A stretch of 64,000 nucleotides of DNA from Thalassobaculum sp. OXR-137 (GCF_034377285.1 NZ_CP139715.1:2092001-2156000); one strand, 5' to 3'; positions 47,687 to 56,644 are shown, counted from the first letter of the stretch. Program-made: numbers and translations. The notes: generated from the sequence alone by a model not told the origin.

Positions 47687-48103
47687 ATGGTCGCATCCCT
47701 GTCGGCCGTCGACGTGCTGATCGTCGACGACGAAGCCTTCGTCAGAAAGACGCTGACCCAAATGCTCCGCCTGGCGGGTGTCCGCAGCGTCACCGAGGCG
47801 GTGAACGGGCGCCATGCGTTCTCCGAACTGCTCGACGTGCCGGAACAGCAGCTTCCGAACCTGATCCTCTGCGATGTGGAGATGGATCAGATGGACGGCC
47901 TGGAATTTCTGAAGAAGCTGCGGGACAACGAGAACGAGGCGATGGCCTCGATCCCGGTCATCATCACCACGGCCCACACCGATGCGCAGACCGTCAAGGC
48001 GGCCGCCCAGCGGCAGATCGACGGCTATCTGGTGAAGCCGTTCACCGCGGCCAAGCTGGTCGGCCGGATCGAGGCGATCCTCGCGGCACTGCCGGAGCGC
48101 TGA
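47687..48103 (+). CDS. CheY-like single-domain response regulator
   Basis: Receiver domain protein of 138 aa without output domain. The acidic pocket D14/D15 (IVDDEAF), phospho-acceptor D63 (LILCDVEMDQMDG), switch threonine in IITTAHT and lysine in LVKPF are all present. It starts 3 bp after the hybrid kinase stop, so it is the likely final acceptor of that relay and may act by protein-protein contact. It converges with the EamA transporter gene with 31 bp between. Confidence 0.92.
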   Translation: MVASLSAVDVLIVDDEAFVRKTLTQMLRLAGVRSVTEAVNGRHAFSELLDVPEQQLPNLILCDVEMDQMDGLEFLKKLRDNENEAMASIPVIITTAHTDAQTVKAAAQRQIDGYLVKPFTAAKLVGRIEAILAALPER

Positions 48104-48134
48104 ACCTCGGCCTGGAGCGCAGTCTGGAGCCGGA

Positions 48135-49136
48135 TTACGGCGCCTTCTCCTCCCGAGCCCGGCCGAGGGCGGCGCGAATGTCGTCGAAGAAGATTTCGCC
48201 CAGGACGAAGCCGGTGATCGCCAGGATCGCCAGGAGCTGCGGCACGGTGATGGTGTCGCCGAGGATGAAATAGGCGAGCAGGGCCGCCAGCACCGGCTTG
48301 AGGAAGAACAGATAGTTGCCGCGTGCCGGGTCGGGCACGTTGCCGAGCCCCCAAAGCCACAGGATGAAGCCGATGCAGGTGTTCCACATCCCCAGGGTGA
48401 TCAGCGCCGCCGCCTGATCGGACGGGCGGTCGAACAGGGTGGTCGGATCCACCCAAACGCCCCACAGGAAGCCGGCGACGAACCACATGGGAATCGCGCC
48501 GAGAGCGAAGGTGTAGGTAGTCATCCGGATCGCGCCGTACTGCTTGATCAGCGGCCGGACCAGCACGAGATAGATCGCGCCGACGATGGCGCAGCCGACG
48601 GCCAGCAGGATCCCGGGCAGCGAGCTCTCGCCGCCGTCGAGCCGGTCGAGCACGCCGTCGGTCAGCAGGAACAGGCATCCCAGGAAGGCGCCGATGCCGC
48701 TGACCAGCTTGGGGGCGGTGATCTTGGTCCCGTCCACGATCCGCAGCACGAAGACCACGAAGATCGGCATGGTGGTCACCATGGTCGCCACCTGCACGAC
48801 GCTGGCGTAGTCCAGCGCCCAGTGGAACAGGAACTGCGCGAAGGCCATACCGAAGATCGACAGACCGACCACCTGAACGAAATTTTCCCGCAGCGGCGTG
48901 ATCAGGTCTCGGGTCTGCGGCCGGGCAAGGGAGACCAGCACCAGCGCCGCCCCGCCGAGCATGAAGCGCCAGACGGTGACCTCGGCCCCCTGGAGCTGGG
49001 TCAGTTTGACGACGAACTCGCTCGACGCATGACCGCATACCCCGGCGAAAGCGGCGAGATAGGCGAGCAGAGCCAGGGACCGGGCGGGGCCGGCACCTGC
49101 CGGGTTTCCGTTCGCCGCGCCGTCATTCGGGGCCAT
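48135..49136 (-). CDS. EamA/DMT family transporter
   Basis: Membrane protein of 333 aa with ten hydrophobic helices in two EamA repeats, flanked by short polar ends. The first repeat starts near GVCGHASSEFVVKLTQLQGA and the second near LAVGCAIVGAIYLVLVRPLI. Members export amino acids or other small metabolites; the substrate is not decided here. It is divergent from pyk with about 130 bp between starts, and converges with the response regulator. Confidence 0.86.
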   Translation of the reverse strand: MAPNDGAANGNPAGAGPARSLALLAYLAAFAGVCGHASSEFVVKLTQLQGAEVTVWRFMLGGAALVLVSLARPQTRDLITPLRENFVQVVGLSIFGMAFAQFLFHWALDYASVVQVATMVTTMPIFVVFVLRIVDGTKITAPKLVSGIGAFLGCLFLLTDGVLDRLDGGESSLPGILLAVGCAIVGAIYLVLVRPLIKQYGAIRMTTYTFALGAIPMWFVAGFLWGVWVDPTTLFDRPSDQAAALITLGMWNTCIGFILWLWGLGNVPDPARGNYLFFLKPVLAALLAYFILGDTITVPQLLAILAITGFVLGEIFFDDIRAALGRAREEKAP

Positions 49137-49266
49137 GCGTTTCCTCCGGCTTATTGGTTGCCTAGCAGACTATTGGATGGGCTACGATCTGGAAAGACCC
49201 GCGTTGATAGTCCTTTGGGCCGACGTGGCAGGCTCGTTATGCTTACGTTCGTCATAAAATCATGCG

Positions 49267-50694
49267 ATGTCTTTGCCCATGAGACGCTTCAGAAGCACCA
49301 AGATCGTCGCGACGCTGGGGCCCGCAAGCTCCGACGCCGACATGATCCGCCACCTGTTCGAGGCAGGAGTGGATGTCTTCCGCTTTAACTTCTCCCACGG
49401 TAGCCACGAGGACCATCAGAAGCGCTGCGATGTGGTGCGCGCGCTCGAGGCGGAGTCGGGCCGGCCGATCGCCATCATGGCGGACCTGCAGGGACCCAAG
49501 CTGCGCATCGGCACCTTCCCCGACGGTCCGATCGAGCTGAAGACGGGCGACAAGTTCCGCCTGGAGCTGAAGGAGGGGCCGGGGACCGCGAAGCGGGTGA
49601 CCTTGCCGCATCCTGAGATCTTCGCCGCCCTGGAGGCGGGAACCGACCTGCTGCTGGATGACGGCAAGGTGCGCCTGCGGGTGCTGAAATGCGACGGCAA
49701 GTCGGCCGATACCGAGGTGATCACCGGCGGTCCGCTGTCCGACCGCAAGGGCGTGAACGTGCCCGGCGTCGTCGTGCCGCTCTCGGCGCTGACGCCGAAG
49801 GACCAGGACGACATGCGCTTCGCCCTGGACATGGGGGCGGACTGGATCGCCCTGTCCTTCGTGCAGCGTCCGGAGGACGTGGCCGAGGCGCGCAAGCTGA
49901 TCGCGGGCCGGGCCGCGGTGCTGGTCAAGCTGGAGAAGCCGGCCGCCATCGAACAGCTCGACCAGATCGTCGAAATCTCCGATGCGGTGATGGTCGCGCG
50001 CGGCGATCTGGGCGTCGAGCTTCCGCCGGAGCAGGTGCCGCCGATCCAGAAGCGGATCGTCCGGCTGTGCCGCTCCCTCGGCAAGCCGGTGATCGTCGCC
50101 ACCCAGATGCTGGACAGCATGGTCAACGCGCCGTCCCCGACCCGGGCAGAGGCCTCGGACGTGGCGACGGCGGTGTACGACAATGCGGATGCGGTGATGC
50201 TCTCGGCCGAGACGGCGGCGGGCAAATATCCGATCGAGGCCGTGACGATGATGAACCAGATCATCCGCACGGTGGAGAGCGACGACTACTATCTTGCCGC
50301 CGCCCACGCGGACCAGCCGGTGCCGGACCGCACCGTGTCCGACGCGATGACCCTGGCGGCGCGCGAGGTGGCCGAGGCGATCGACGCGGGCTGCATCGTC
50401 ACCTACACCACCTCGGGCTCGACCACGATCCGCGCCTCGCGCGAGCGGCCGACGGTGCCGATCCTGTGCATCACCTCGTCGATGAAGACCGCCCGGCGCC
50501 TGGCCATGGCCTGGGGCGTGCACGCGGTCGCCATCGCCCAGGAAGAGCGGTTCTCCGCCATCGTCCAGCGCGCCACCGAGGTGGCGAAAAGCGAGGGTTT
50601 TGCCGGCACGGGCGACAAGGTGGTCATCACCGCCGGCGTGCCCATGGGCAAGCCGGGATCGACCAACGTGCTGCGGGTGGAACGGATTCCGTAA
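49267..50694 (+). CDS. pyk: Pyruvate kinase
   Basis: Enzyme of 475 aa. The N-terminal RSTKIVATLGPASS, substrate loop FRFNFSHGSHEDH, ADLQGPKLRIG and the Mg/phosphate segment MVARGDLGVELPPEQVPPIQ are intact, and the A-domain effector region ATQMLDSMVNAPSPTRAEAS is typical. It converts phosphoenolpyruvate and ADP to pyruvate and ATP. ATG 49267 is used; ATG 49279 (MRRFRSTKIV) is a credible alternative because neither has a good ribosome site. Confidence 0.97.
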   Translation: MSLPMRRFRSTKIVATLGPASSDADMIRHLFEAGVDVFRFNFSHGSHEDHQKRCDVVRALEAESGRPIAIMADLQGPKLRIGTFPDGPIELKTGDKFRLELKEGPGTAKRVTLPHPEIFAALEAGTDLLLDDGKVRLRVLKCDGKSADTEVITGGPLSDRKGVNVPGVVVPLSALTPKDQDDMRFALDMGADWIALSFVQRPEDVAEARKLIAGRAAVLVKLEKPAAIEQLDQIVEISDAVMVARGDLGVELPPEQVPPIQKRIVRLCRSLGKPVIVATQMLDSMVNAPSPTRAEASDVATAVYDNADAVMLSAETAAGKYPIEAVTMMNQIIRTVESDDYYLAAAHADQPVPDRTVSDAMTLAAREVAEAIDAGCIVTYTTSGSTTIRASRERPTVPILCITSSMKTARRLAMAWGVHAVAIAQEERFSAIVQRATEVAKSEGFAGTGDKVVITAGVPMGKPGSTNVLRVERIP

Positions 50695-50702
50695 GGCGCC
50701 GG

Positions 50703-50837
50703 CCCTTCGACACGCTCCTGCGGAGCTGCTCAGGGCGAGGTCGAAAAATCAGCTTTGAAGAGGTCGAAAAATCAGCTCTGAAAATGACCTCGCCCTGAGC
50801 AGCGCCCCGGATCTACTCCGGGGCGCGTGTCGAAGGG
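50703..50837. repeat. Intergenic inverted repeat family D, copy 1, with internal tandem repeat
   Basis: Outer arms CCCTTCGACACGC/GCGTGTCGAAGGG and inner arms GCTGCTCAGGGCGAGGTC/GACCTCGCCCTGAGCAGC. In the loop a 23-bp unit (GAGGTCGAAAAATCAGCTTT plus GAA) is repeated twice in tandem at 50737-50782 with one mismatch. The same arms recur at 56499-56644. Confidence 0.85.
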
Positions 50838-50855
50838 CAAGGCCGCAGGTGCGCC

Positions 50856-51884
50856 TCAGTCCGGCTTGCGGGCGGTCATCACCCGGGTCATGCCGGGGAT
50901 GAGGTCGTCGTCGATCTCGATCTCGAAACCGGCCTTCTTCAGGTGCTTCTCCACGAAGCCCGGCGTCATGCCGACGCCGTCCGGGGTGTAGACCATGTGC
51001 TGGAGCTGCCAGAGCGCGGCCAGCGCCGGGCCCTTGCGGTCGTCGGTCACCATGAAGTCGTGGATCGCGATCAGCCCGCCCGGCTTCAGCACCCGGAACG
51101 CGTCGGAGCAGAGCTTGTCGATGGCTTCCTCCGGCACGCCGGAGAACAGGTAGCTCATCAGCACGATGTCCTGGTCGTTCGGCCAGTTCGCGTTGGTGCC
51201 GTCGCCGGCGACGAAGTCGATCCGGTCCGACATCTCCTCCTCGGCGACGAAGGTCTTGCCGACCTCGATCACATTGGGGAAGTCGAGCACCGTGGCGTGC
51301 AGCTTGGGGAAACGCTTGCAGAACATGATGGAGAAGGCGCCGGAACCGCCGCCGACATCCAGCATGGAGCCGACATCTTCGGAGACGGCACCTTCCTTGA
51401 GCAGGCGCTTGGCCAGCACCGCGCCCGGGCCGAGCGAGCCGGAATGCTGCGAGCGGCTGAACAGCTCGGCATGGTGCCGGTCGGCCATCCAGGACGCGTA
51501 GTCCGGATATTCGATGTCGTCGGTGTCGCCGAGCAGGACCTTGTCCAGGTTTTCCATGAACGGATACATCTGGCGATCGATCTGGAAGCGCAGGTAATCG
51601 CCGAAATAGTTGGTGTTGTCGCGCACCAGATAGGCCTCGCTGGCCGGTGCGTTGGCGATCTTGCCGTCATTGCGGGTGAGCAGGCCGACCGAGACCAGGG
51701 CCGTCACCAGCGTCTGCATGCGCTGGGCGGGCACCTTCGTCGCCGCCGCCAGATCCTTGATCGATTTCGGGCCGTCCGACAGCGCTCCGAACACGTCCAC
51801 ATGCAGGGCCGCGAACAGTGCCTTCGACGCCATGAACCCGAAGGCGAGCTCGGAAATGTCCTCGGCGGATTCGATCGGTTTCAC
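50856..51884 (-). CDS. SAM-dependent O-methyltransferase (acetylserotonin OMT family)
   Basis: Protein of 342 aa with an N-terminal winged-helix dimerisation domain (FGFMASKALFAALHVDVFGA, typical of this family) and a C-terminal Rossmann domain with SAM motif I MLDVGGGSGAFSIMFCKRFP. FRVLKPGGLIAIHDFMVTDD is motif III. The substrate could be a phenolic, a carotenoid/bacteriochlorophyll intermediate or a small hydroxy compound; no biosynthetic cluster surrounds it. About 290 bp separate its start from the divergent dienelactone hydrolase; I see no gene there. Confidence 0.87.
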   Translation of the reverse strand: MKPIESAEDISELAFGFMASKALFAALHVDVFGALSDGPKSIKDLAAATKVPAQRMQTLVTALVSVGLLTRNDGKIANAPASEAYLVRDNTNYFGDYLRFQIDRQMYPFMENLDKVLLGDTDDIEYPDYASWMADRHHAELFSRSQHSGSLGPGAVLAKRLLKEGAVSEDVGSMLDVGGGSGAFSIMFCKRFPKLHATVLDFPNVIEVGKTFVAEEEMSDRIDFVAGDGTNANWPNDQDIVLMSYLFSGVPEEAIDKLCSDAFRVLKPGGLIAIHDFMVTDDRKGPALAALWQLQHMVYTPDGVGMTPGFVEKHLKKAGFEIEIDDDLIPGMTRVMTARKPD

Positions 51885-52178
51885 GGGAATGTTCCTCCTG
51901 GGTCGTTGATGGGACTTTCGGAAATGCGCGTGTTGCAGCGCAGCAGAACCTTAACCGATGCGCGTCCCAGACCAAACCCTGAATGTGTCAAAAGCGACAT
52001 TCTTAGATATAATCGTCGCTGATAGAACAATCTAAGTCTCTTACCCGTCTGGCCTTTTCCGTCTCGCTCGGGCAATCGCCCGTCGGCTGCTTGAGAAACC
52101 GGACCGGACGCTCATTTAGTTCTCAATGTGACCATCCGGGTTCCCTGTAATCGACTGTGCTACAGGGAGATCTATTCC

Positions 52179-52922
52179 ATGCGACTTCTGGCCACTGCGG
52201 CGCTTGCCGCCCTGCTGCCCTTCTCCGCCTATGCCGGCGAGCCGGTGGACTACACGGTGAACGGCGAGAGTTTCACCGGCTACCGGGCCGAGGCGGCCGG
52301 GGAGTCGAAGGGACTTGTGCTGATCATCCACGATTGGGACGGGCTGACCGCCTATGAGGAAAAGCGGGCGGAGATGCTCGCCGAACTGGGCTACGACGCC
52401 TTCGCCGTCGATCTCTACGGCAAGGGCAACCGACCGGTGGAGACCGGGGCCAAGAAGGAAGAGACCGGCAAGCTCTATAAGGACCGCGAGCGGATGCGGA
52501 CCCTGATCCTGGGCGGCCTCGCCGAGGCGCGGAAGGAGCGGGACGGCAAGACGGTGGTGATGGGCTACTGCTTCGGCGGGGCGGCGGTGCTGGAGCTGGC
52601 CCGTTCGGGCAAGGCGGCGAATATCGTCGGCTATACGACCTTCCATGGCGGGCTGGCCACGCCGGAGGGGCAGAGCTATCCGGCCGACACCTCGCCGATC
52701 CTGGTCGCCCATGGCGGTGCGGACACCGCCATCCCGATGAGCCAGGTCGCGACCCTGTCGGAGGAGCTGGAGAAGGCCGGCGTGATGTACGAGATCCAGG
52801 TCTATTCGGGTGCGCCCCACGCCTTCACGGTGTTCGACAGCGACCGCTACCGCGAAGTGGCGGACACGCAGTCCTGGGACGCGTTCAAAGACTTCCTGGC
52901 GGCGAATCTGGTGAGCGAGTGA
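52179..52922 (+). CDS. Secreted dienelactone hydrolase family protein
   Basis: Alpha/beta hydrolase of 247 aa. A clear signal peptide (MRLLATAALAALLPFSAYA) puts it in the periplasm, unusual for true dienelactone hydrolases, which are cytosolic. The triad is C131 (MGYCFGGAAV), D182 (GGADTAIP) and H214 (GAPHAFTVF). The nucleophilic cysteine is as in DLH. It likely cleaves esters or lactones. The start ATG 52179 has AGGGAGA upstream. An inverted repeat follows the stop. Confidence 0.88.
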   Translation: MRLLATAALAALLPFSAYAGEPVDYTVNGESFTGYRAEAAGESKGLVLIIHDWDGLTAYEEKRAEMLAELGYDAFAVDLYGKGNRPVETGAKKEETGKLYKDRERMRTLILGGLAEARKERDGKTVVMGYCFGGAAVLELARSGKAANIVGYTTFHGGLATPEGQSYPADTSPILVAHGGADTAIPMSQVATLSEELEKAGVMYEIQVYSGAPHAFTVFDSDRYREVADTQSWDAFKDFLAANLVSE

Positions 52923-52934
52923 TTGTGCGCTAGT

Positions 52935-53048
52935 CGTCATCCCGGCGGGGACCGGACGTGATCCGGGACCCGGCCGGGACCGAGTGGCGGCGTTCGGACG
53001 CGGTCCCGGGCAGCCCCCGGATCAAGCCCGGGGTCTCCCGGGATGACG
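52935..53048. repeat. Intergenic inverted repeat, family A copy 2
   Basis: Begins CGTCATCCCGGCGGGGACCG and ends TCTCCCGGGATGACGG. It shares the outer GTCATCCCGG/GGGATGAC and the central GGCCGGGACCG...GGCGTT...CGGTCCCGG blocks with 29823-29929. It occupies the space between convergent genes. Confidence 0.75.
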
Positions 53049-53069
53049 GTATTGAGGGCGGCTGTCGCT

Positions 53070-53435
53070 TTATCCTAGGTTTTGCTTCGCCTTGATCCCC
53101 TCCCACACGGGGCGGAAGTCGTAGGTCGGGTAGAACTCGGTGTCGAAGCCGCCCCAGGCGCTCTGCTCGATCGCCAGGTTGACCTCGCGCAGCCGGTGGC
53201 CGGGGACCTTGAGGGTCACCACCTGGCCGATGCCCATCATCACGTACCAGGACACCACCTCGATCCCCTCGGGCGGGAACTTCTTCCAGAACCCGGCGGC
53301 GTCGAGCTTGGCGTTGATCTCGGCCAGGTTCTTGTCCTTCTGATGCTTCAGCATGACCGTCAGCAGGATCTCCCCCTCGCCGGCGGGTGCGCCGACCTCC
53401 GATGCCCCCATCTTGGATGTCACGTCTCCCTCCAT
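53070..53435 (-). CDS. Conserved small protein of unknown function
   Basis: Protein of about 121 aa. The core WKKFPPEGIEVVSWYVMMGI and VTLKVPGHRLREVNLAIEQS followed by FYPTYDFRPVWE gives the impression of a dimeric alpha/beta-barrel-like fold. I have no name for it. The start is not settled: ATG 53435, ATG 53411 and TTG 53495 are all in frame. It has no signal peptide. It is divergent from the second DUF1330 gene, whose protein has a similar size. Confidence 0.68.
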   Translation of the reverse strand: MEGDVTSKMGASEVGAPAGEGEILLTVMLKHQKDKNLAEINAKLDAAGFWKKFPPEGIEVVSWYVMMGIGQVVTLKVPGHRLREVNLAIEQSAWGGFDTEFYPTYDFRPVWEGIKAKQNLG

Positions 53436-53581
53436 CCTTGCCGCTATAAGGTTTCCCTCCCGCGACGATAGCATGCGCGGCTGGACTACGGACAAATCCA
53501 GCTCATGGGTCTATGAGATTGTCTTGCGCGCGCGGCGTCCGCGAATGCGCCAACATGAAACTCAGCGAGGAGGAACAGGAC

Positions 53582-53875
53582 ATGGCTTTCGGATACGTGA
53601 TCGTGCAGGTCGACGTGAAGGATCAGGAGACCTTCGAGGCCTATCGCGCCCAGGTGCCGGCCACCATTGCGCAGTATGGCGGCGAGTATCTGGTCCGCGG
53701 CGGCAAATTCGAGAAGCTGGAAGGGGCGGAGCCCCTCGGCCGTATGGTCGCCCTGAAGTTCCCGAGCTACGAGCAGGCGAAGGCCTGGTACCACAGCGAG
53801 GAATACAAAGGCCCCAAGGATCTGCGCCAGTCCTGCAGCGTGGCCAATGCGATTCTCGTGGAAGGCGTTGATTAA
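53582..53875 (+). CDS. DUF1330 protein
   Basis: Protein of 97 aa. The DUF1330 pattern FGYVIVQVDVKDQETFEAYR, then RMVALKFPSYEQAKAWYHSE and EEYKGPKDLRQSCSVANAIL is clear. ATG 53582 has GAGGAGGAACA upstream. The function of the family is unknown. It lies 15 bp before the class V aminotransferase on the same strand, so the two are probably co-transcribed. A paralogue is at 10516-10809. Confidence 0.9.
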   Translation: MAFGYVIVQVDVKDQETFEAYRAQVPATIAQYGGEYLVRGGKFEKLEGAEPLGRMVALKFPSYEQAKAWYHSEEYKGPKDLRQSCSVANAILVEGVD

Positions 53876-53890
53876 CCTTGGAGTAGACGC

Positions 53891-55075
53891 ATGTCGCGAC
53901 AGCCCGGCCGCCAGTTTCTGAACATCCCCGGTCCGACCAACATTCCGGACCGGGTGCTTCAGGCGATGCACCGCCCCGCCCTGGATTTCATGACCCCGGA
54001 ATTCTGGGAGGTCCAGGTCGAGTGCAAGGAGAACCTGGCCAAGATCCTGAAGACCGAGGGCGAGATTATGGTCTATGCCGCCTCGGGCCACGGGTCGTGG
54101 GAAGCGGCGATGACCAATACCTGCTCGCCGGGCGACACGATCCTGATGTGCGAGACCGGCCGGTTCTCGGAATCCTGGGCCGACATGGCCGAGGCCATGG
54201 GGCTGAAGATCGTGACCCTCGCCAACGACTGGGACCGGGCCTTCGACCCCGACCGGGTGGCGGAGGCGCTGGCCGACGACAAGGACCATGCAATCAAGGC
54301 GGTCTGCGTGGTCCATAACGAGACCTCCACCGGCATCGCCCACGACGTCGAGACCATCGGCAAGGCCATCAAGGCGTCCGGGCATCCGGCCCTGTTCATG
54401 GTCGACACCATCTCCTCGCTCGCCTCCATGGATTTCCGCATGGACGAGTGGGGGGTGGATGTCGCCGTGGCCGGCTCGCAGAAGGGGCTGATGCTGCCGG
54501 TCGGGCTCGGCATTTCCGGGGTCAGCGCAAAGGCGATGGCGGCGAGCGAGAGCGCCAAGCTGCCGCGCAAGTATTTCGACTGGGACGGCATCAAGGCGCT
54601 GGAGAACGGCCGTCTGCGCTTTGCCGGCACCGCGCCGAGCCACCTGTTCTTCGCCATGCGCGAGGGTCTGAAGATGCTGCTGGAGGAGGGGCTGGACAAC
54701 GTCTTCGCGCGCCACGCCCGGCTGGCCGAGGCGACCCGCAGCGCGGTGCGGGCCTGGGGGCGCGGCAACGGTCCGACCCTGTACGGCCGGGACGACGCCT
54801 CCCTGTCCAATTCGGTGACGGCGGTGCGCATGCCCGACGGGTTCAACGCCGACGTGTTCCGGGGCAAGGTGCTGTCGGAGAGCAATGTGGCGTTGGGCGG
54901 CGGGCTGGCGCGGCTGTCGGGCAGCGTCTTCCGCATCGGCCACCTGGGCGACCTGAACGAGCCGATGATTCTCGGCTGCCTCGCCACGGTGGAGATGCAG
55001 CTCAAGCGGCAGGGCATCCCCCATGGCGAGGGCGGCGTCGACGCGGCGGTCGCCTATCTGGCGGAGACGCGTTAG
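53891..55075 (+). CDS. Serine-glyoxylate / alanine-glyoxylate type class V aminotransferase
   Basis: PLP enzyme of 394 aa. The PLP lysine is K198 in VAVAGSQKGLMLPVG and the ring-binding aspartate is D172 in FMVDTISSL. The N-terminal NIPGPTNIPDRVLQAM is typical of SgaA/AGXT enzymes. It should transaminate glyoxylate using serine or another amino acid donor, a step of the serine cycle or of photorespiration-like glyoxylate disposal. No other serine-cycle genes are adjacent. It follows the DUF1330 gene by 15 bp. Confidence 0.88.
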   Translation: MSRQPGRQFLNIPGPTNIPDRVLQAMHRPALDFMTPEFWEVQVECKENLAKILKTEGEIMVYAASGHGSWEAAMTNTCSPGDTILMCETGRFSESWADMAEAMGLKIVTLANDWDRAFDPDRVAEALADDKDHAIKAVCVVHNETSTGIAHDVETIGKAIKASGHPALFMVDTISSLASMDFRMDEWGVDVAVAGSQKGLMLPVGLGISGVSAKAMAASESAKLPRKYFDWDGIKALENGRLRFAGTAPSHLFFAMREGLKMLLEEGLDNVFARHARLAEATRSAVRAWGRGNGPTLYGRDDASLSNSVTAVRMPDGFNADVFRGKVLSESNVALGGGLARLSGSVFRIGHLGDLNEPMILGCLATVEMQLKRQGIPHGEGGVDAAVAYLAETR

Positions 55076-55087
55076 CGCCATCTTTCC

Positions 55088-55161
55088 CGTCATCCCGAAC
55101 TCGTTTCGGGACCTCAAATCGGCCACCCGCCGCGAGGTCCCGAAACGGGTTCGGGATGACG
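55088..55161. repeat. Intergenic inverted repeat, family E copy 1
   Basis: Near-perfect 27-bp arms CGTCATCCCGAACTCGTTTC + GGGACCT and their complement around a 20-base centre. The same arms recur in damaged form at 56389-56478. Both copies flank the serine hydrolase gene. Confidence 0.85.
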
Positions 55162-55259
55162 ATCATTCATGTTCCCATCGATCGCCCAACCCAATTCCAT
55201 GGCTTGGCGCGGCGCCAAAGATCGGTAGCATCGCGGCCGAACCCATTGGGAGAGATCGC

Positions 55260-56372
55260 ATGACCGACTACGTGCCGGGTGCCGGCGACGACTGGGCCCG
55301 GATCGAGGCCGACGAGGCGGGGGCCGATGCGGCCGCGCTGCAGGAGGCGGTGACCTTCGCCGTCGACCACGAGTCGAAGATGAACCGCGACATCGCCAAG
55401 GCGCTGGAGGGTGGTCACTTCTCCGAGCCGCCTCCCCTGGGCGATATCATCGGCCCCACCGCCCCGCGCGGCCCGGCCGCCGGCCTGGTGCTGAAGGGCG
55501 GCAGGATCCTGGCCGAATGGGGCCCCACCGACCGCGCCGACATCACCTTTTCCTGCACCAAGTCGTATCTCTCGATCGTTGCCGGTCTGGCGGTCGATGA
55601 CGGACTGATTCCCGACGTCGACGACCCGGTCGGCGCGCTGGTCGAGGACGGCGGCTTCGACGCCGCCCAGAACAAAACCTGTACCTGGAAGCACTTCCTG
55701 CAGAACACCTCGGAATGGGAGGGCACCCTGTTCTCCAAGCCCGATCTGGTGGACCGCAACCGCGACCTGTCCCTGCCGCCGGGCACCCCGTCGAAGAAGG
55801 GCACCCACCGCGACCTGGCCGCCCCCGGCGCGTTCTGGGAATACAACGACGTGCGGGTGAACCGGCTGTCCCTGTCGCTGCTGCAGGTCCACAAGAAGCC
55901 GCTGCCCAAGGTGCTGAAGACCCGGATCATGGATCCGATCGGTGCGTCGGATACCTGGAGCTGGAACGGCTACATTAACTCCTGGGTCGAGGTCGACGGC
56001 CAGCCCATGCAGTCGGTCTCCGGCGGCGCCCATTGGGGCGGCGGGTTGTTCATCTCCGCCCGCGACCACGCCCGGGTCGGCCTGCTGATGCAGCGCCGGG
56101 GCATGTGGGGCGGGGTGCCGCTGCTCTCGCCGGACTGGATCGACGCCTGCACGACGCCCTGCGAGCTCAACCCGAGCTACGGCTATCTGTGGTGGCTGAA
56201 CGGCGACGGCCGCCATGTGCCGAGCGCCCCTCGGACCAGCTACTTCGCCATGGGCGTGGGCTCCAACGTGATCTGGATCGACCCGGAGCTGGATCTGGTC
56301 TGCGTGCTGCGCTGGATCGACAAGGCCTCGCTCGATGGTTTCGCCAAGCGGCTGATGAAGGCGCTGGGGTAG
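55260..56372 (+). CDS. Serine hydrolase, class C beta-lactamase/esterase fold
   Basis: Protein of 370 aa in the PBP-like class C beta-lactamase superfamily. The nucleophile motif is S98-C-T-K101 (SCTKSYLS) and the second motif is YNDVRVN; the third, HWGGGLF, replaces K-T-G. This pattern suits esterases or D-aminopeptidase-type hydrolases better than true beta-lactamases. No signal peptide is visible, so it is likely cytosolic. ATG 55260 has GGGAGAG nearby. It is flanked by a family E inverted repeat on each side. Confidence 0.84.
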   Translation: MTDYVPGAGDDWARIEADEAGADAAALQEAVTFAVDHESKMNRDIAKALEGGHFSEPPPLGDIIGPTAPRGPAAGLVLKGGRILAEWGPTDRADITFSCTKSYLSIVAGLAVDDGLIPDVDDPVGALVEDGGFDAAQNKTCTWKHFLQNTSEWEGTLFSKPDLVDRNRDLSLPPGTPSKKGTHRDLAAPGAFWEYNDVRVNRLSLSLLQVHKKPLPKVLKTRIMDPIGASDTWSWNGYINSWVEVDGQPMQSVSGGAHWGGGLFISARDHARVGLLMQRRGMWGGVPLLSPDWIDACTTPCELNPSYGYLWWLNGDGRHVPSAPRTSYFAMGVGSNVIWIDPELDLVCVLRWIDKASLDGFAKRLMKALG

Positions 56373-56388
56373 CCCTTCACTTAAAGGA

Positions 56389-56478
56389 CGTCATCCCGAA
56401 CTTGTTTCGGGACCTCGCGGCGATCGGCCGAGATGAGGTCCTGAAACGATCTTGGATTTCATCAGTGACAGGATGACG
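56389..56478. repeat. Intergenic inverted repeat, family E copy 2 (degenerate)
   Basis: The left arm CGTCATCCCGAACTTGTTTC is well preserved, while the right arm has diverged (AGGTCCTGAAACGATCTTGG, then extra bases before GGATGACG). A decaying copy of the element at 55088-55161. This and the next repeat fill the 310-bp gap after the serine hydrolase. Confidence 0.75.
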
Positions 56479-56498
56479 GAGGTCGAGCCGGCGGCTGG

Positions 56499-56644
56499 CC
56501 CTTCGACACGCCCCTGGCGGGGCTGCTCAGGGCGAGGTCATTCATTAGCAATAAAGGCCTCGCCAGCAATAAAGACCCCGCCAGCAAGAAAGACCTCGCC
56601 CTGAGCAGGACCCCGGACGAAGGTCCGGGGGCTGTGTCGAAGGG
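56499..56644. repeat. Intergenic inverted repeat family D, copy 2, with internal tandem repeat
   Basis: Outer arms CCCTTCGACACGC/GTGTCGAAGGG and inner arms GGCTGCTCAGGGCGAGGTC/GACCTCGCCCTGAGCAGG match 50703-50837. The loop sequence differs completely and holds an 18-bp unit in three tandem copies. Confidence 0.85.
56547..56600. repeat. 18-bp tandem repeat, three units, inside repeat copy 2
   Basis: AGCAATAAAGGCCTCGCC, AGCAATAAAGACCCCGCC and AGCAAGAAAGACCTCGCC in direct succession with one to three changes between units. The last unit merges into the right inner arm. Confidence 0.85.
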
